Notes: generated by a model not told the origin, from the letters alone. 64,000 nucleotides of DNA from Mycoplasmatota bacterium (GCA_018394295.1 CP074573.1:3131758-3195757), one strand, 5' to 3'. Shown: positions 35,660-55,178, numbered from the stretch's first letter. Numbers and translations are program-made.

Positions 35660-35892
35660 ATAATAGATAAACTGTGATGGAAAGAGTAAATAATTGATTT
35701 TTTCATAGAGAGCCTCGTTTGGTGGAAAGAGGTAAGAATAGATTATTGAAGATGGCTCCTGAGTTTGTTATCTGAATAGTTAAGATAACACGTTAATCGC
35801 GTTAAGATTTTGAGAGTGCCTTTTAAAGACAAATTAGGGTGGTACCGCGGTTATTTCGTCCCTAGCTATTTTATAGCTAGGGCTTTTTTTAT
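35660..35892 (+). ncRNA. T-box riboswitch controlling metG
   Basis: The leader contains the hallmark T-box sequence AATTAGGGTGGTACCGCGG (35,832-35,850). It is followed by the terminator CCCTAGCTA / TAGCTAGGG (35,860-35,882) with a T run. Part of the terminator's left side competes with the antiterminator, as in known T-boxes. An ATG at 35,752-35,754 in the stem I region (GAAGATGGCTCC) is the likely Met specifier codon. Uncharged tRNA-Met would pair there and allow read-through into metG 22 bases later. Confidence 0.93.
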
Positions 35893-35901
35893 ATAAATTA
35901 A

Positions 35902-37851
<1,950 letters not shown>

Positions 37852-37903
37852 TAGTTTAAATATTGGTAAATTTCTAATTTATTTAAAATATGAAAAAAAA
37901 TCA

Positions 37904-37930
37904 TTGACATTCTAGTAAATATTTTATAAT
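37904..37930 (+). promoter_or_regulatory. rplM-rpsI promoter and leader
   Basis: TTGACA (37,904-37,909) and TATAAT (37,925-37,930) with a short 15-base spacer. About 105 bases of leader follow, including a CCCCTTT / AAAGGG hairpin at about 37,969-37,985. An L13 autoregulatory leader is known in Bacillales at this place; whether this RNA belongs to it was not established. Confidence 0.55.
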
Positions 37931-38045
37931 ATATAGTTTGGTACATATCCTTTCCACTTTTTTTAAAGCCCCTTTAAAAAAGGGAATTATATTAAAAATA
38001 TCAAAAAAATAAAAATAATGAAATTCTTTGTAGGAGGATACTGAA

Positions 38046-38486
38046 ATGATGCGTTCAACATTTATGGCAAATGCTCAAAATATAGAACGTAAATGGTTCG
38101 TAGTTGATGCTGCTGGAAAAACTTTAGGACGTTTATCTACTGAAGTAGCAACATTATTACGTGGTAAACATAAGCCAACATTTACACCACATGTTGATTG
38201 TGGAGATTATGTTATTGTAATCAACGCAGATAAAATTGAATTAACTGGAAATAAATGGAATCAAAAATTATATGCTCATCACTCTGGACATCCAGGTGGT
38301 TTAAAAGTTAAAACTGCTAAAGTGATGAATGAGACTCAACCTGAAAAAATGTTAGAGATAGCGATTATTGGAATGTTACCTAAAGGACGTTTAGGAAGAC
38401 AAATTGGTAAAAAATTATTCGTATATAGTGGAAACGAGCATCCACATGCTGCGCAAAAACCTGAAGTTTACGAACTTCAAGGGTAA
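38046..38486 (+). CDS. rplM: 50S ribosomal protein L13
   Basis: A 146-residue ribosomal protein that binds domain VI of 23S rRNA. The family sequence is clear: [84 protein letters not shown]. Two consecutive ATG codons (38,046 and 38,049) follow TAGGAGGATACTGA; the second would give the usual 145 residues (MRSTF). It is in an operon with rpsI, the universal pairing. Confidence 0.97.
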   Translation: MMRSTFMANAQNIERKWFVVDAAGKTLGRLSTEVATLLRGKHKPTFTPHVDCGDYVIVINADKIELTGNKWNQKLYAHHSGHPGGLKVKTAKVMNETQPEKMLEIAIIGMLPKGRLGRQIGKKLFVYSGNEHPHAAQKPEVYELQG

Positions 38487-38504
38487 TAAAGGAGGAAGCA
38501 ATAT

Positions 38505-38897
38505 ATGGAAAAAGTACAATATTTAGGAACGGGTAGACGTAAAAGTTCAGTTGCTCGTGTTCGTCTAGTTCCAGGTACAGGTAAAATCGTTATTAATGGT
38601 CGTGAGTTTGAAAATTATATTCCAAATCCAGCTACACGTTTAGATGTTTTACAACCATTAGCATTAACTGAAAATACAAGTAATTATGATGTATTTGTTA
38701 ATGTTAACGGTGGAGGTATTACAGGGCAAGCTGGAGCTATCCGTTTAGGGATAACTCGTGCTTTATTAGAAGCAAATCCAGATTATCGTTTAACATTGAA
38801 AAAAGCAGGATTAGTTACACGTGATCCACGTGCTAAAGAACGTAAAAAATACGGTCTTAAAAAAGCGCGTCGTGCACCACAATTCTCAAAACGTTAA
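38505..38897 (+). CDS. rpsI: 30S ribosomal protein S9
   Basis: A 130-residue ribosomal protein whose basic C-terminal tail reaches the P-site tRNA. Motifs: [19 protein letters not shown] at the start, [37 protein letters not shown] and the ending [10 protein letters not shown]. It is exactly the length of the Bacillus protein. AAAGGAGGAAGCAATAT precedes ATG, 18 bases after rplM. A strong terminator follows. Confidence 0.98.
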   Translation: MEKVQYLGTGRRKSSVARVRLVPGTGKIVINGREFENYIPNPATRLDVLQPLALTENTSNYDVFVNVNGGGITGQAGAIRLGITRALLEANPDYRLTLKKAGLVTRDPRAKERKKYGLKKARRAPQFSKR

Positions 38898-38906
38898 TTT
38901 GTTTAC

Positions 38907-38939
38907 AAGCAATATTCGAAAAGAATATTGCTTTTTTTT
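38907..38939 (+). terminator. rplM-rpsI terminator
   Basis: AAGCAATATTC / GAATATTGCTT stem with a four-base loop and a seven-T tail. Confidence 0.88.
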
Positions 38940-39041
38940 ATATTTTTGAATGATTTCTGTATATTTAATCCATAATATGGATAATATGGAAATATGCAAT
39001 CAAAATACATTTCTGTATTAAAATTCAATTTACAAAAAGTG

Positions 39042-39323
39042 TTGACAACCATCTATGTTAGTGGTAAAATCTATTTCGTTGTTTCGTAATGAAGTTAACC
39101 CTTTAGATGTGGTTGATGGAATTATAACATAGTGCTATATTCTTAATTACTCATCTTTAAACAATATTATTTCTAAAAAATGGTTGTTGACAAGATGTGA
39201 TATAACTGATAGAATCTATCTACCCTTGTGAAACAAGAAAAATAAATGTAAAAAGTTGTTGACAATAAGGGCTACAAATGATAGAATCTAATAGTTGACA
39301 AAATAATTACGTACAAATAATAC
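39042..39323 (+). promoter_or_regulatory. rrn1 tandem promoters P1-P4
   Basis: Four sigma-A promoters, each with a 17-base spacer: TTGACA 39,042 / TAAAAT 39,065; TTGACA 39,187 / TAGAAT 39,210; TTGACA 39,259 / TAGAAT 39,282; TTGACA 39,295 / TAATAC 39,318. P2 and P3 share the GATAGAATCTA context. A boxA-like antitermination sequence (GATCTTTGAAAACT, about 39,340-39,353) lies between P4 and the 16S. Confidence 0.85.
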
Positions 39324-39440
39324 AACGTAATTGTGAGTAGATCTTTGAAAACTAAACAGAACGTTGAATAAACGAACAAGTTAAAACCTTTGAGTACAGA
39401 ATCAAAAAACCAATGAAATTAATTATATTAATTAATAAAT

Positions 39441-40974
<1,534 letters not shown>

Positions 40975-41036
40975 AAGGAGAAAGAATAAAAAGAAAAAGC
41001 ACACAAAGGTTTAACTTGAATCAAAAGTTCTGTTTA

Positions 41037-41072
41037 GTTTTGAGAGATAATACTCTCAAGTTTTTATTTTTT
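41037..41072 (+). terminator. terminator-like hairpin inside the rrn1 spacer
   Basis: TTGAGAG / CTCTCAA around ATAATA, followed by GTTTTTATTTTTTTTT. rrn2 and rrn3 have the same stem but continue into tRNA-Ile without the T tract. In rrn1 it looks like an intrinsic terminator, which rRNA antitermination would have to override before the 23S. Confidence 0.5.
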
Positions 41073-41207
41073 TTTAGAAAAAAAAAGAAATTGATCTTTG
41101 AAAACTGGATAATGTAAGAAAGTAAACACAACAGCAGTGTTTGCGAAACAAAGCTTAAGCAAAGAACAAGCGCGTAACTAAATAAAGAAATTTATTTAGA
41201 ATTATTA

Positions 41208-44096
<2,889 letters not shown>

Positions 44097-44156
44097 TAAA
44101 ATATATAATTACTTACATTATCTAGTTTTGAGAGATCAATCTCAAAGAAAAAAACA

Positions 44157-44266
44157 TAGTCTAGTGGTAATAGCATAGAGGAAACACCTGTTCCCATCCC
44201 GAACACAGAAGTTAAGCTCTATAGCGCCGATGATAGTTCACGCGAAAGTAGGTCGCTGCTAGGCTA
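44157..44266 (+). rRNA. 5S ribosomal RNA, rrn1
   Basis: A 110-nt RNA; TAGTCTAG at the start pairs with CTAGGCTA at the end. The central CCCATCCCGAACACAGAAGTTAAG is the 5S core. Confidence 0.95.
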
Positions 44267-44283
44267 TTCTTTTTTTTCATATT

Positions 44284-44359
44284 GGAGGTTTAGCTCAGTT
44301 GGGAGAGCATCTGCCTTACAAGCAGAGGGTCGGCGGTTCGAGCCCGTCAATCTCCACCA
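44284..44359 (+). tRNA. tRNA-Val (TAC)
   Basis: 76 nt with encoded CCA; anticodon TAC in CTTACAA. Two further identical copies are at 52,974 and 61,093. It follows the 5S by 17 bases. Confidence 0.97.
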
Positions 44360-44371
44360 TTTAAAAAGTAT

Positions 44372-44394
44372 CCATCGTAATGATGGTTTTTTTT
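44372..44394 (+). terminator. rrn1 operon terminator
   Basis: CCATC / GATGG stem with an eight-T run, directly before the ISL3 insertion. Confidence 0.65.
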
Positions 44395-44403
44395 ATTTCT
44401 AAT

Positions 44404-45891
44404 GGCTCTTTGTCAAGTAGTGTGGGTAGAGAATATCCAATAAACTGACATTAAATCAATTACGAGGATTAAGCTGAATGACTTAGTCCTCTTTTCATTG
44501 TTCCCATTCCATGAGAAATGAGAATTCGTAGTTTAAAATGATGATAGCTTCTATAACCAAAAGCTATATGCTTGATAACATTAATTTTATTATTTATACC
44601 TTCAATTACACCATTTGTATAATTAGTAGACATTAGATTTAGAATATAGGATTTATTCTTACGAATAGATTTAACTGATGTTTTCATATAAGCTGATATG
44701 TTTGGGTATTCTTGTTCAATTTGATCAAGAGTAGTTGTAAAGAGTTCTGGATTTTTGTTTTTAATACTATGTAAAAGGTCCTGATATAGTTCATATGTAT
44801 CTCTAAGTTCATTACTTTGATCTAGTAAATAATTTACAATATCTTCTTCACACATCATTTGTTTAAAACAATAAACTTTTCTATAATTTTTGATGTCTAA
44901 TTTAGCCCGATCTTTCAATATAAGCTTCCAATAACGTTTAAACTTATTGTAGTTCTTTTTATCTTGATTCATAATTCTAACTCTAGTTTTATTTAATGAG
45001 CGAGAGATTAATTGAATAATATGGAATTTATCCATAACTATTTTAGCGTTAGGAAAGAGCATCTTTATAAGTTGAATGTAGGGCTTGTACATGTCGATAA
45101 CGATTAATTTTACACTTCTCCTTGCTTTTTTAGTGTATCGTTGGAAATATTTGATTAATGAATTTAAGCGTCTATGTTCAACGATATCAATTATGCTTCC
45201 ATTATGAGCATCACAAAAAGAAAAGACATAGCCCCTACTGATGATTTAACTGATTTAAATTCATCAAAACAAAGTTGTTCAGGTAAATAATTATAATTAG
45301 GCTTATGCACTTCATAGAAACTGTTTATAACACGATTTACAGTGGAATGTGATACATTATGTTCTTTGGCTAAATCACATTCAGAAATCTTATTAGAAGC
45401 TGCAAGAGCAACAGCTACTTTAGTATTATTAGATATATAACAATGCTGATTAACAATAGATGTCTTGAGAGTAAAGGTACTATTACAATGATGACATTTA
45501 TAACGTTGTTTTTTAAGTTTTAAATAAGCATTCATATTAGATACTTTAGGTAAAGTTATTGTAGATGTCTTAAAGCCATGCTTTTCAAACTGGTTATCAA
45601 ATACACAACCACATGAATAACAATATTGAGGCTGATATGTGAGAGTTCCATAATAGATTTGTGATCTAACACCCTTAATAATTTCTTCTGAGTAAAAGTT
45701 TTCATTAAAAGAAATATTTTCATCTTTTAAATTTAGTACTTTTACGATACAATTGTATTGAGACATATTTCCAATCCTTTCATTAGTGATTTCGTCGTTA
45801 TTAATTGTATCAGGATATTGGAAATCTGTCTCATTTTTTTATGCAAATTAAATGGTGTGAGTTTATTACCCACACCAAATATTATAGAACC
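44404..45891 (-). mobile_element. ISL3-family element, copy A (inactivated)
   Basis: The left end is GGCTCTTTGTCAAGTAGTG. The right end, read in reverse, is GGTTCTATAATATTTGGTG; both then have TGTGGGTA. A perfect 8-bp target duplication TTTCTAAT flanks it (44,396-44,403 and 45,892-45,899). Its 1,488 bp are one base shorter than copy B at 62,368. Copies differ at scattered positions, so they are not the product of a very recent event. Confidence 0.95.
44469..45766 (-). pseudogene. ISL3-family transposase with 1-base deletion, copy A
   Basis: The N-terminal part (to 45,191) reads as in copy B up to GAMSFLF and then goes out of frame. The C-terminal part resumes from about 45,092. The cause is an A5 tract at 45,214-45,218 where copy B has A6 (63,179-63,184). 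The zinc ribbons (CYSCGCVF, CHHCNSTF) and HTH are in the first part and DDE residues are split between parts. One restored base would give the full 432-residue protein. The lesion sits in a homopolymer, so a sequencing error is possible. Confidence 0.9.
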
Positions 45892-45929
45892 TTTCTAATG
45901 AGATATTAAAAAATTTTGGATAAAAATAT

Positions 45930-45957
45930 TTGCAAAAAAAATAAGTTATGGTATGAT
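45930..45957 (+). promoter_or_regulatory. promoter of the lone tRNA-Leu
   Basis: TTGCAA (45,930-45,935), 16 bases, TATGAT (45,952-45,957), 25 bases before the tRNA. It lies just right of ISL3 copy A and gives the tRNA independent expression. Confidence 0.6.
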
Positions 45958-45982
45958 GAATACGGTTACCATTTTTATAAAT

Positions 45983-46067
45983 GCGGGTGTGGCGGAATTG
46001 GCAGACGCACTAGACTTAGGATCTAGCGTCTTTGTACGTAAGGGTTCGAGTCCCTTCACCCGCACCA
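45983..46067 (+). tRNA. tRNA-Leu (TAG)
   Basis: 85 nt with a long variable arm and encoded CCA; anticodon TAG in ACTTAGGAT. It is identical to the copy at 53,146, and the nine or more bases before it (CCATTTTTATAA) are also shared, as if copied from the Lys-Leu junction of rrn2. Confidence 0.97.
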
Positions 46068-46084
46068 GATTTAGTATACCAAGG

Positions 46085-46114
46085 TGCTATCTATTATAGG
46101 TAGTCCCTTTTTTT
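46085..46114 (+). terminator. terminator after tRNA-Leu, part of a direct repeat
   Basis: GCTATCTATTATAGGTAGT forms a short stem followed by CCC and seven T. A close variant occurs at 47,095-47,120 behind the exonuclease gene, so this gene is bracketed by related terminators. Confidence 0.55.
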
Positions 46115-46151
46115 GTTTATGTGTGTTATAATCTTCATAGGATGTGATGAT

Positions 46152-46997
46152 ATGAAAACCTTGCTGGTTGTAGATGGACATCATTTACTTTTTAAAATGT
46201 TTTACGGTATGCCGTCGAGAATAATTGGAAAAAACGGAAAATCTGTACACGCAATTATTGGATTTACGGGGGCTTTGTTAAAAGTTATAAATATGACAAG
46301 ACCTACTGAAATTGTAGTTGTTTTTGATAGTGAAAACGGTAGTGATAGGAATCAACTAAACCCTGAATACAAAGGTAATAGAGTAGACTATACAGATGTT
46401 CCTACTGATGATAATCCATTTTCTCAGTTGAATGATATTTATATAGTTTTGGATTATCTACGTATTAAGCACTTTGAATCGTTTAATGGTAATGAAGCGG
46501 ATGATCACATTACAAGCTATGTCAATTCATATAAGAATACGCATAAAGTTTACATATTATCTGGAGATACCGATTTTATGCAACTTGTTGATGAAAATGT
46601 AAATTTATTTGTGTATAGAGGGAAAAAATCTATCGTTTATAATCGAGAAATGGTATATGAAAAGTTTGGTATTTATCCGAACTATTTTGCTGATTATAAA
46701 TGTTTAGTTGGAGATAAATCTGATAATATAAAAGGTGTTCCAACAGTGGGACCAAAAACAGCTACATCACTTATAGACACATATGGAGGTATATTGAATA
46801 TTATTAAGAGTATAGAACTAGTGAGGAAAACTACACTAAAGATGAAACTAAAAGAATACACAGATATGTTAATCCAAAATTATCAGTTAATTAAATTAGA
46901 CAGAAAAATTGATAATCCATATGAAGGTGAATCTCTTTTATGGTCATCTAAAGATATGAAGACATTGGACATACTAAGAAGTCTAGACTATATGTAG
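46152..46997 (+). CDS. stand-alone 5'-3' exonuclease (PolA N-domain/FEN family)
   Basis: A 281-residue structure-specific nuclease of the type that removes RNA primers and flaps, without a polymerase domain. ATG 46152 follows AGGATGTGATGAT. Metal-binding acids: LLVVDGHHLLFKMFYG at the start, VVFDSENGSDRN, NGNEADDHI (near residue 120), ILSGDTDFMQLV and CLVGDKSDNIKGVPTVGPKTA with the helix-hairpin-helix. Such YpcP/ExoIX-like proteins back up PolA. It lies alone between rrn1 and rrn2, flanked by repeated terminator sequences, which suggests it was inserted there. Confidence 0.9.
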   Translation: MKTLLVVDGHHLLFKMFYGMPSRIIGKNGKSVHAIIGFTGALLKVINMTRPTEIVVVFDSENGSDRNQLNPEYKGNRVDYTDVPTDDNPFSQLNDIYIVLDYLRIKHFESFNGNEADDHITSYVNSYKNTHKVYILSGDTDFMQLVDENVNLFVYRGKKSIVYNREMVYEKFGIYPNYFADYKCLVGDKSDNIKGVPTVGPKTATSLIDTYGGILNIIKSIELVRKTTLKMKLKEYTDMLIQNYQLIKLDRKIDNPYEGESLLWSSKDMKTLDILRSLDYM

Positions 46998-47209
46998 GTA
47001 TATATGATTTCAAATACTTCAACTCAATCATCTGTACTATAAGAGTATATAGTAATTGTTATATATACAAAATAAGTCATATTTAGTATAGAGGTGCTAT
47101 CTATAAGGTAGTGCTTTTTGAATAGATTATGATAAAATTATAGAATAACTATTATACAAATAGAGTTTTATTGCAATTTTTCTACTTTGATTAAAACATA
47201 TCTATTTCT
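46998..47209. other. intergenic region with repeated terminator
   Basis: No gene. It contains TTTAGTATAGAGGTGCTATCTATAAGGTAGTGCTTTTT at 47,088-47,120 in outline, a near repeat of the segment that follows tRNA-Leu at 46,070-46,112. The rest is AT-rich spacer before the rrn2 promoters. Confidence 0.6.
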
Positions 47210-47690
47210 TTATTGGAAAAAACAAGTGGTTGACTAAGTAATAAAACAGTGGTAGAATCTTAAATCCTGATGTTAAAACAACAAAGAAAATAAATGAGTA
47301 AAGATGTTGACAGGATGGGATATAAATGATACAATCTATCTCGCTGTTTTAAAAATTTAGATCAATGAAATTGGAAAAAACAAGTGGTTGACTAAGTAAT
47401 AAAACAGTGATAGAATCTTAAATCCTGATACTGAAACAACAAAGAAAATAAATGAGTAAAGTTGTTGACAGGATAGGATATAAGTGATACAATCTATCTT
47501 CCTGTTTCAAAAATTTAGATTAACGAAGTTGGAAAAAACAAGTAGTTGACTAAATAATAAAACAGTGATAGAATCTTAAATCCCGATGTTAAAACAACAT
47601 AAAAAATAAATGAATAAAGTTGTTGACAATGAGGGAAACAAGTGATAAAATCTTATATTGTCGTCGGTAAAACGACAAAATAAAATTAAA
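47210..47690 (+). repeat. 158-bp tandem triplication of rrn promoter units
   Basis: TGGAAAAAACAAGT-type starts occur at about 47,214, 47,372 and 47,530. Promoter hexamers recur at exact 158-base distances: TTGACT at 47,230, 47,388 and 47,546; TTGACA at 47,307, 47,465 and 47,623. Copies 1 and 2 are very close; copy 3 has diverged in its second half. Confidence 0.9.
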
Positions 47691-47727
47691 CAAAAAAGTT
47701 GACAAAATTGCGCATAAGTGATATGAT
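47230..47727 (+). promoter_or_regulatory. rrn2 array of seven tandem promoters
   Basis: -35/-10 pairs, all with 17-base spacers: TTGACT 47,230 / TAGAAT 47,253; TTGACA 47,307 / TACAAT 47,330; TTGACT 47,388 / TAGAAT 47,411; TTGACA 47,465 / TACAAT 47,488; TTGACT 47,546 / TAGAAT 47,569; TTGACA 47,623 / TAAAAT 47,646; TTGACA 47,699 / TATGAT 47,722. Most -10 boxes are preceded by GA or GG and followed by CT. A boxA-like GATCTTTGAAAACT follows near 47,750. Confidence 0.85.
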
Positions 47728-47849
47728 AATATGGCGTAATTGTGAGTAGATCTTTGAAAACTAAACAGAACGTTGAATAAACGAACAAGTTAAAACCTTT
47801 GAGTACAGAATCAAAAAGCCAATGAAATTAATTATATTAATTAATAAAT

Positions 47850-49383
<1,534 letters not shown>

Positions 49384-49486
49384 AAGGAGAAAGAATAAAA
49401 AGAAAAAGCACACAAAGGTTTAACTTGAATCAAAAGTTCTGTTTAGTTTTGAGAGATGAAACTCTCAAAAGAAGCCCTAATAGGAT

Positions 49487-49563
<77 letters not shown>

Positions 49564-49589
49564 TAAAAAAGCGTGTAGATAAAAAAAGT

Positions 49590-49665
49590 GGGGCCTTAGC
49601 TTAGCTGGGAGAGCGCCTGCCTTGCACGCAGGAGGTCAGGGGTTCGAATCCCCTAGGCTCCACCA
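49590..49665 (+). tRNA. tRNA-Ala (TGC), rrn2 spacer
   Basis: 76 nt with encoded CCA; anticodon TGC in CTTGCAC. It follows tRNA-Ile by 26 bases in the classic spacer order. Confidence 0.98.
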
Positions 49666-49709
49666 AAGACTTTTTATTTCCTATAATCCTATATGGAAAA
49701 ATTTATTGG

Positions 49710-49737
49710 TTGACAATGAATTAGGAAATGATATAAT
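49710..49737 (+). promoter_or_regulatory. internal promoter upstream of 23S, rrn2
   Basis: TTGACA (49,710-49,715), a 16-base spacer, TATAAT (49,732-49,737), in the spacer after tRNA-Ala and before the boxA-like sequence. Both hexamers are perfect consensus, closer than most of the upstream promoters. Confidence 0.65.
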
Positions 49738-49872
49738 CAATAAGCTAAAAAGAAATTGATCTTTGAAAACTGGATAATGTAAGAAAGTAAACACAACAGC
49801 AGTGTTTGCGAAACAAAGCTTAAGCAAAGAACAAGCGCGTAACTAAATAAAGAAATTTATTTAGAATTATTA

Positions 49873-52760
<2,888 letters not shown>

Positions 52761-52846
52761 TAAATAAATACGAATATTATCATACAAGTATGATATAATT
52801 ACTTACATTATCTAGTTTTGAGAGATCAATCTCAAAGAAAAAAACA

Positions 52847-52956
52847 TAGTCTAGTGGTAATAGCATAGAGGAAACACCTGTTCCCATCCCGAACACAGAA
52901 GTTAAGCTCTATAGCGCTGATGATAGTTCACGCGAAAGTAGGTCGCTGCTAGGCTA
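52847..52956 (+). rRNA. 5S ribosomal RNA, rrn2
   Basis: 110 nt. Differs from the rrn1 5S by TAGCGCTGATG instead of TAGCGCCGATG. The 23S-5S spacer has an extra ATACGAATATTATCATACAAG segment in outline, also in rrn3 but not in rrn1. Confidence 0.95.
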
Positions 52957-52973
52957 TTCTTTTTTTTCATATT

Positions 52974-53049
52974 GGAGGTTTAGCTCAGTTGGGAGAGCAT
53001 CTGCCTTACAAGCAGAGGGTCGGCGGTTCGAGCCCGTCAATCTCCACCA
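52974..53049 (+). tRNA. tRNA-Val (TAC)
   Basis: 76 nt, identical to the rrn1 copy. Confidence 0.97.
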
Positions 53050-53058
53050 TTTATTTGT

Positions 53059-53134
53059 GTCCTGCTAGCTCAGTCGGTAGAGCATTTGACTTTTAATCAA
53101 AGGGTCAGAGGTTCGAATCCTCTGCAGGACACCA
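53059..53134 (+). tRNA. tRNA-Lys (TTT)
   Basis: 76 nt with encoded CCA; anticodon TTT in ACTTTTAA. Identical to the copy at 61,613. Confidence 0.97.
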
Positions 53135-53145
53135 TTTTTATAAAT

Positions 53146-53230
53146 GCGGGTGTGGCGGAATTGGCAGACGCACTAGACTTAGGATCTAGCGTCTTTGTAC
53201 GTAAGGGTTCGAGTCCCTTCACCCGCACCA
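53146..53230 (+). tRNA. tRNA-Leu (TAG)
   Basis: 85 nt; last gene of the rrn2 transcript; duplicate of 45,983. Confidence 0.97.
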
Positions 53231-53256
53231 TTTTTTATATATAATTTAACAATAAA

Positions 53257-53286
53257 AGAATCATTAATTTTGGTTCTTTTTTTATT
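53257..53286 (+). terminator. rrn2 operon terminator
   Basis: AAGAATC pairs with GGTTCTT (one G-U pair) and is followed by seven T. Confidence 0.6.
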
Positions 53287-53355
53287 ACAATATTTGACAT
53301 CTATGTTGATATAAGGTAATATTTTTATATCAATTGTTAGAAATTAGGTGAAAAA

Positions 53356-54258
53356 ATGGAGAACATCATTGAAATTAAAAATTTAATAAAAAACTACGGG
53401 GATATTGTTGCAGTTAATGATATCACTTTTAATGTTAAGAAGGGTTCTTTTTTCGCATTTCTTGGTCCTAATGGTGCAGGAAAGTCAACGACTATAAAAA
53501 TGATTTGTACAACACTTGAAAAAACTTCAGGATCAATTAAAGTCGGTGATTATAAAGTAGGAAAAGAAAATGATGAAATAAGAGATATGATTGGGGTTGT
53601 TTATCAAGAATCAATTCTTGATGATTTGTTAACAGTAAGAGAAAATTTACAAATTAGATCAACCTTTTATAATCTATCCAAAAAAGAATTTAATGATAGA
53701 TTAAGTGAAATATCAGATATTGTTGGAATCACAGATTTTTTAGATCGACAATACGGTAAACTATCAGGTGGACAGAAAAGACGTGCAGATATTGCTAGGG
53801 CATTAATTAATAAACCTAAATTACTTTTTATGGATGAACCGACCACTGGATTAGATCCACAAACAAGAATTAAAGTGTGGGAAACGATTGCTCAACTCCA
53901 AAAAGAGACAAATATGACTATTTTTTTAACAACCCATTACATGGAAGAGGCTGTTTCAGCTGATGAAGTTGTTATAATTGATAATGGAGTTATTGTTGCC
54001 CATAATACCCCAGATCAATTACGATTAAAATATAGTTATGATAGATTACGTATTATTCCAAAAAATATGGATCAATTAGTAAAAAGTATAGAGCGCGAGC
54101 ATAAGGTTAAAAATGATGTGATTGAAATTCGAGTTAAAGATAGTATGGATGCCTTAGGTATTCTTAAAAATCATGAAAATGATATCATTAGTTTTGAAGT
54201 GATAAGAGGTAATATGGATGATGTATTTATCAATATTACAGGTAGAGAGATAAGATAA
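53356..54258 (+). CDS. ABC transporter ATPase, drug-resistance (DrrA/CcmA) type
   Basis: A 300-residue ATPase. Walker A is FLGPNGAGKSTTIKM, the Q-loop is GVVYQESILDDLLTVRENL, the signature is KLSGGQKRRADIARALI, Walker B is KLLFMDEPTTGLDP, and the switch His is in FLTTHYMEEA. The C-terminal 80 residues (NTPDQLRLKYSYDRL and onward, ending FINITGREIR) match the extension of daunorubicin-type exporters. It pairs with the permease 11 bases downstream. The substrate is unknown. It lies between rrn2 and rrn3. AAATTAGGTGAAAAA precedes ATG, a modest ribosome site. Confidence 0.9.
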   Translation: MENIIEIKNLIKNYGDIVAVNDITFNVKKGSFFAFLGPNGAGKSTTIKMICTTLEKTSGSIKVGDYKVGKENDEIRDMIGVVYQESILDDLLTVRENLQIRSTFYNLSKKEFNDRLSEISDIVGITDFLDRQYGKLSGGQKRRADIARALINKPKLLFMDEPTTGLDPQTRIKVWETIAQLQKETNMTIFLTTHYMEEAVSADEVVIIDNGVIVAHNTPDQLRLKYSYDRLRIIPKNMDQLVKSIEREHKVKNDVIEIRVKDSMDALGILKNHENDIISFEVIRGNMDDVFINITGREIR

Positions 54259-54269
54259 GGGGTGATAGG

Positions 54270-55169
54270 ATGAATGTTATATTCGCTTTAGTAAAAAGAA
54301 ATTTAAAAGTTTTTTTGAGAAATAGAACAGCTGTTTTTTTCTCATTCCTTTCAATTATAATTATTATCGGATTATATGCTTTATTTTTAGGCGAGGTACA
54401 AGTAGATAACATAAAAAATTTAATGAATCCACCTGCAGGTATAACTATAATTGATAAAGATATAGCCTGGTTAGTCAATTCTTGGATTATGGCTGGGTTA
54501 ATAAGTGTTAATACAGTAACAACTACATTAGGTACCTATGGAATTATTGTTACTGATATAGAGTACAAGAAAAATAATGATTTCCTTTCGTCTCCAATTA
54601 AACGTTATCAAATTGTTTTAGGATATATTATTTCATCATGGATATTGACATTTGTGCTTTCTGTTCTTGGATTTTTTATGGTTGAGTTTTATATTGTAAT
54701 GCAAGGTGGAGAAATGCTTTCTTTTATTGAGATAATTCAAACGTTATTAATCATAACTTTATCTGTTATATCATTTTCTGCGATATTGTTTTATATTACT
54801 TCTTTTATTAAAACTTCTAATGCATTTGGAACATTCAGTTCTATTGTAGGAACTTTAATTGGATTTTTAGCTGGAATTTATGTACCACCAGGAGCTTTAC
54901 CAAATTTCGCGAAAACGATTATTTCACTTTTTCCAGTTAGTTATAGTGCTAGTATGTTAAGGAGAATATTTACTGACAAACCAATAAATAATGTGTTTGG
55001 ACAAGCAAACAGTATAGCTACAAACAAATATCAAGAAGCTTGGGGTATTAAATTATTTATTGGTGATACTGAACTAGGTTGGATGTTTATGATTATTTCA
55101 TTAATTATAATTGGATTTGTATTTTATGGATTATCAGTTATAAGAATAACACGAAATAAATTATCATAA
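54270..55169 (+). CDS. ABC-2 type permease partner
   Basis: A 299-residue membrane protein with six predicted helices: one near residue 22 (TAVFFSFLSIIIIIGLYALF), then five from about residue 65 to the end. Typical ABC-2 features include NDFLSSPIKRYQIVLGYIIS (cytoplasmic coupling segment) and GFLAGIYVPPGALPNFAKTI before the last third. AAGGGGTGATAGG precedes ATG. With the ATPase it should form an exporter for a lipophilic compound or peptide; the actual cargo cannot be told. Confidence 0.88.
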   Translation: MNVIFALVKRNLKVFLRNRTAVFFSFLSIIIIIGLYALFLGEVQVDNIKNLMNPPAGITIIDKDIAWLVNSWIMAGLISVNTVTTTLGTYGIIVTDIEYKKNNDFLSSPIKRYQIVLGYIISSWILTFVLSVLGFFMVEFYIVMQGGEMLSFIEIIQTLLIITLSVISFSAILFYITSFIKTSNAFGTFSSIVGTLIGFLAGIYVPPGALPNFAKTIISLFPVSYSASMLRRIFTDKPINNVFGQANSIATNKYQEAWGIKLFIGDTELGWMFMIISLIIIGFVFYGLSVIRITRNKLS

Positions 55170-55178
55170 TATATTAAG

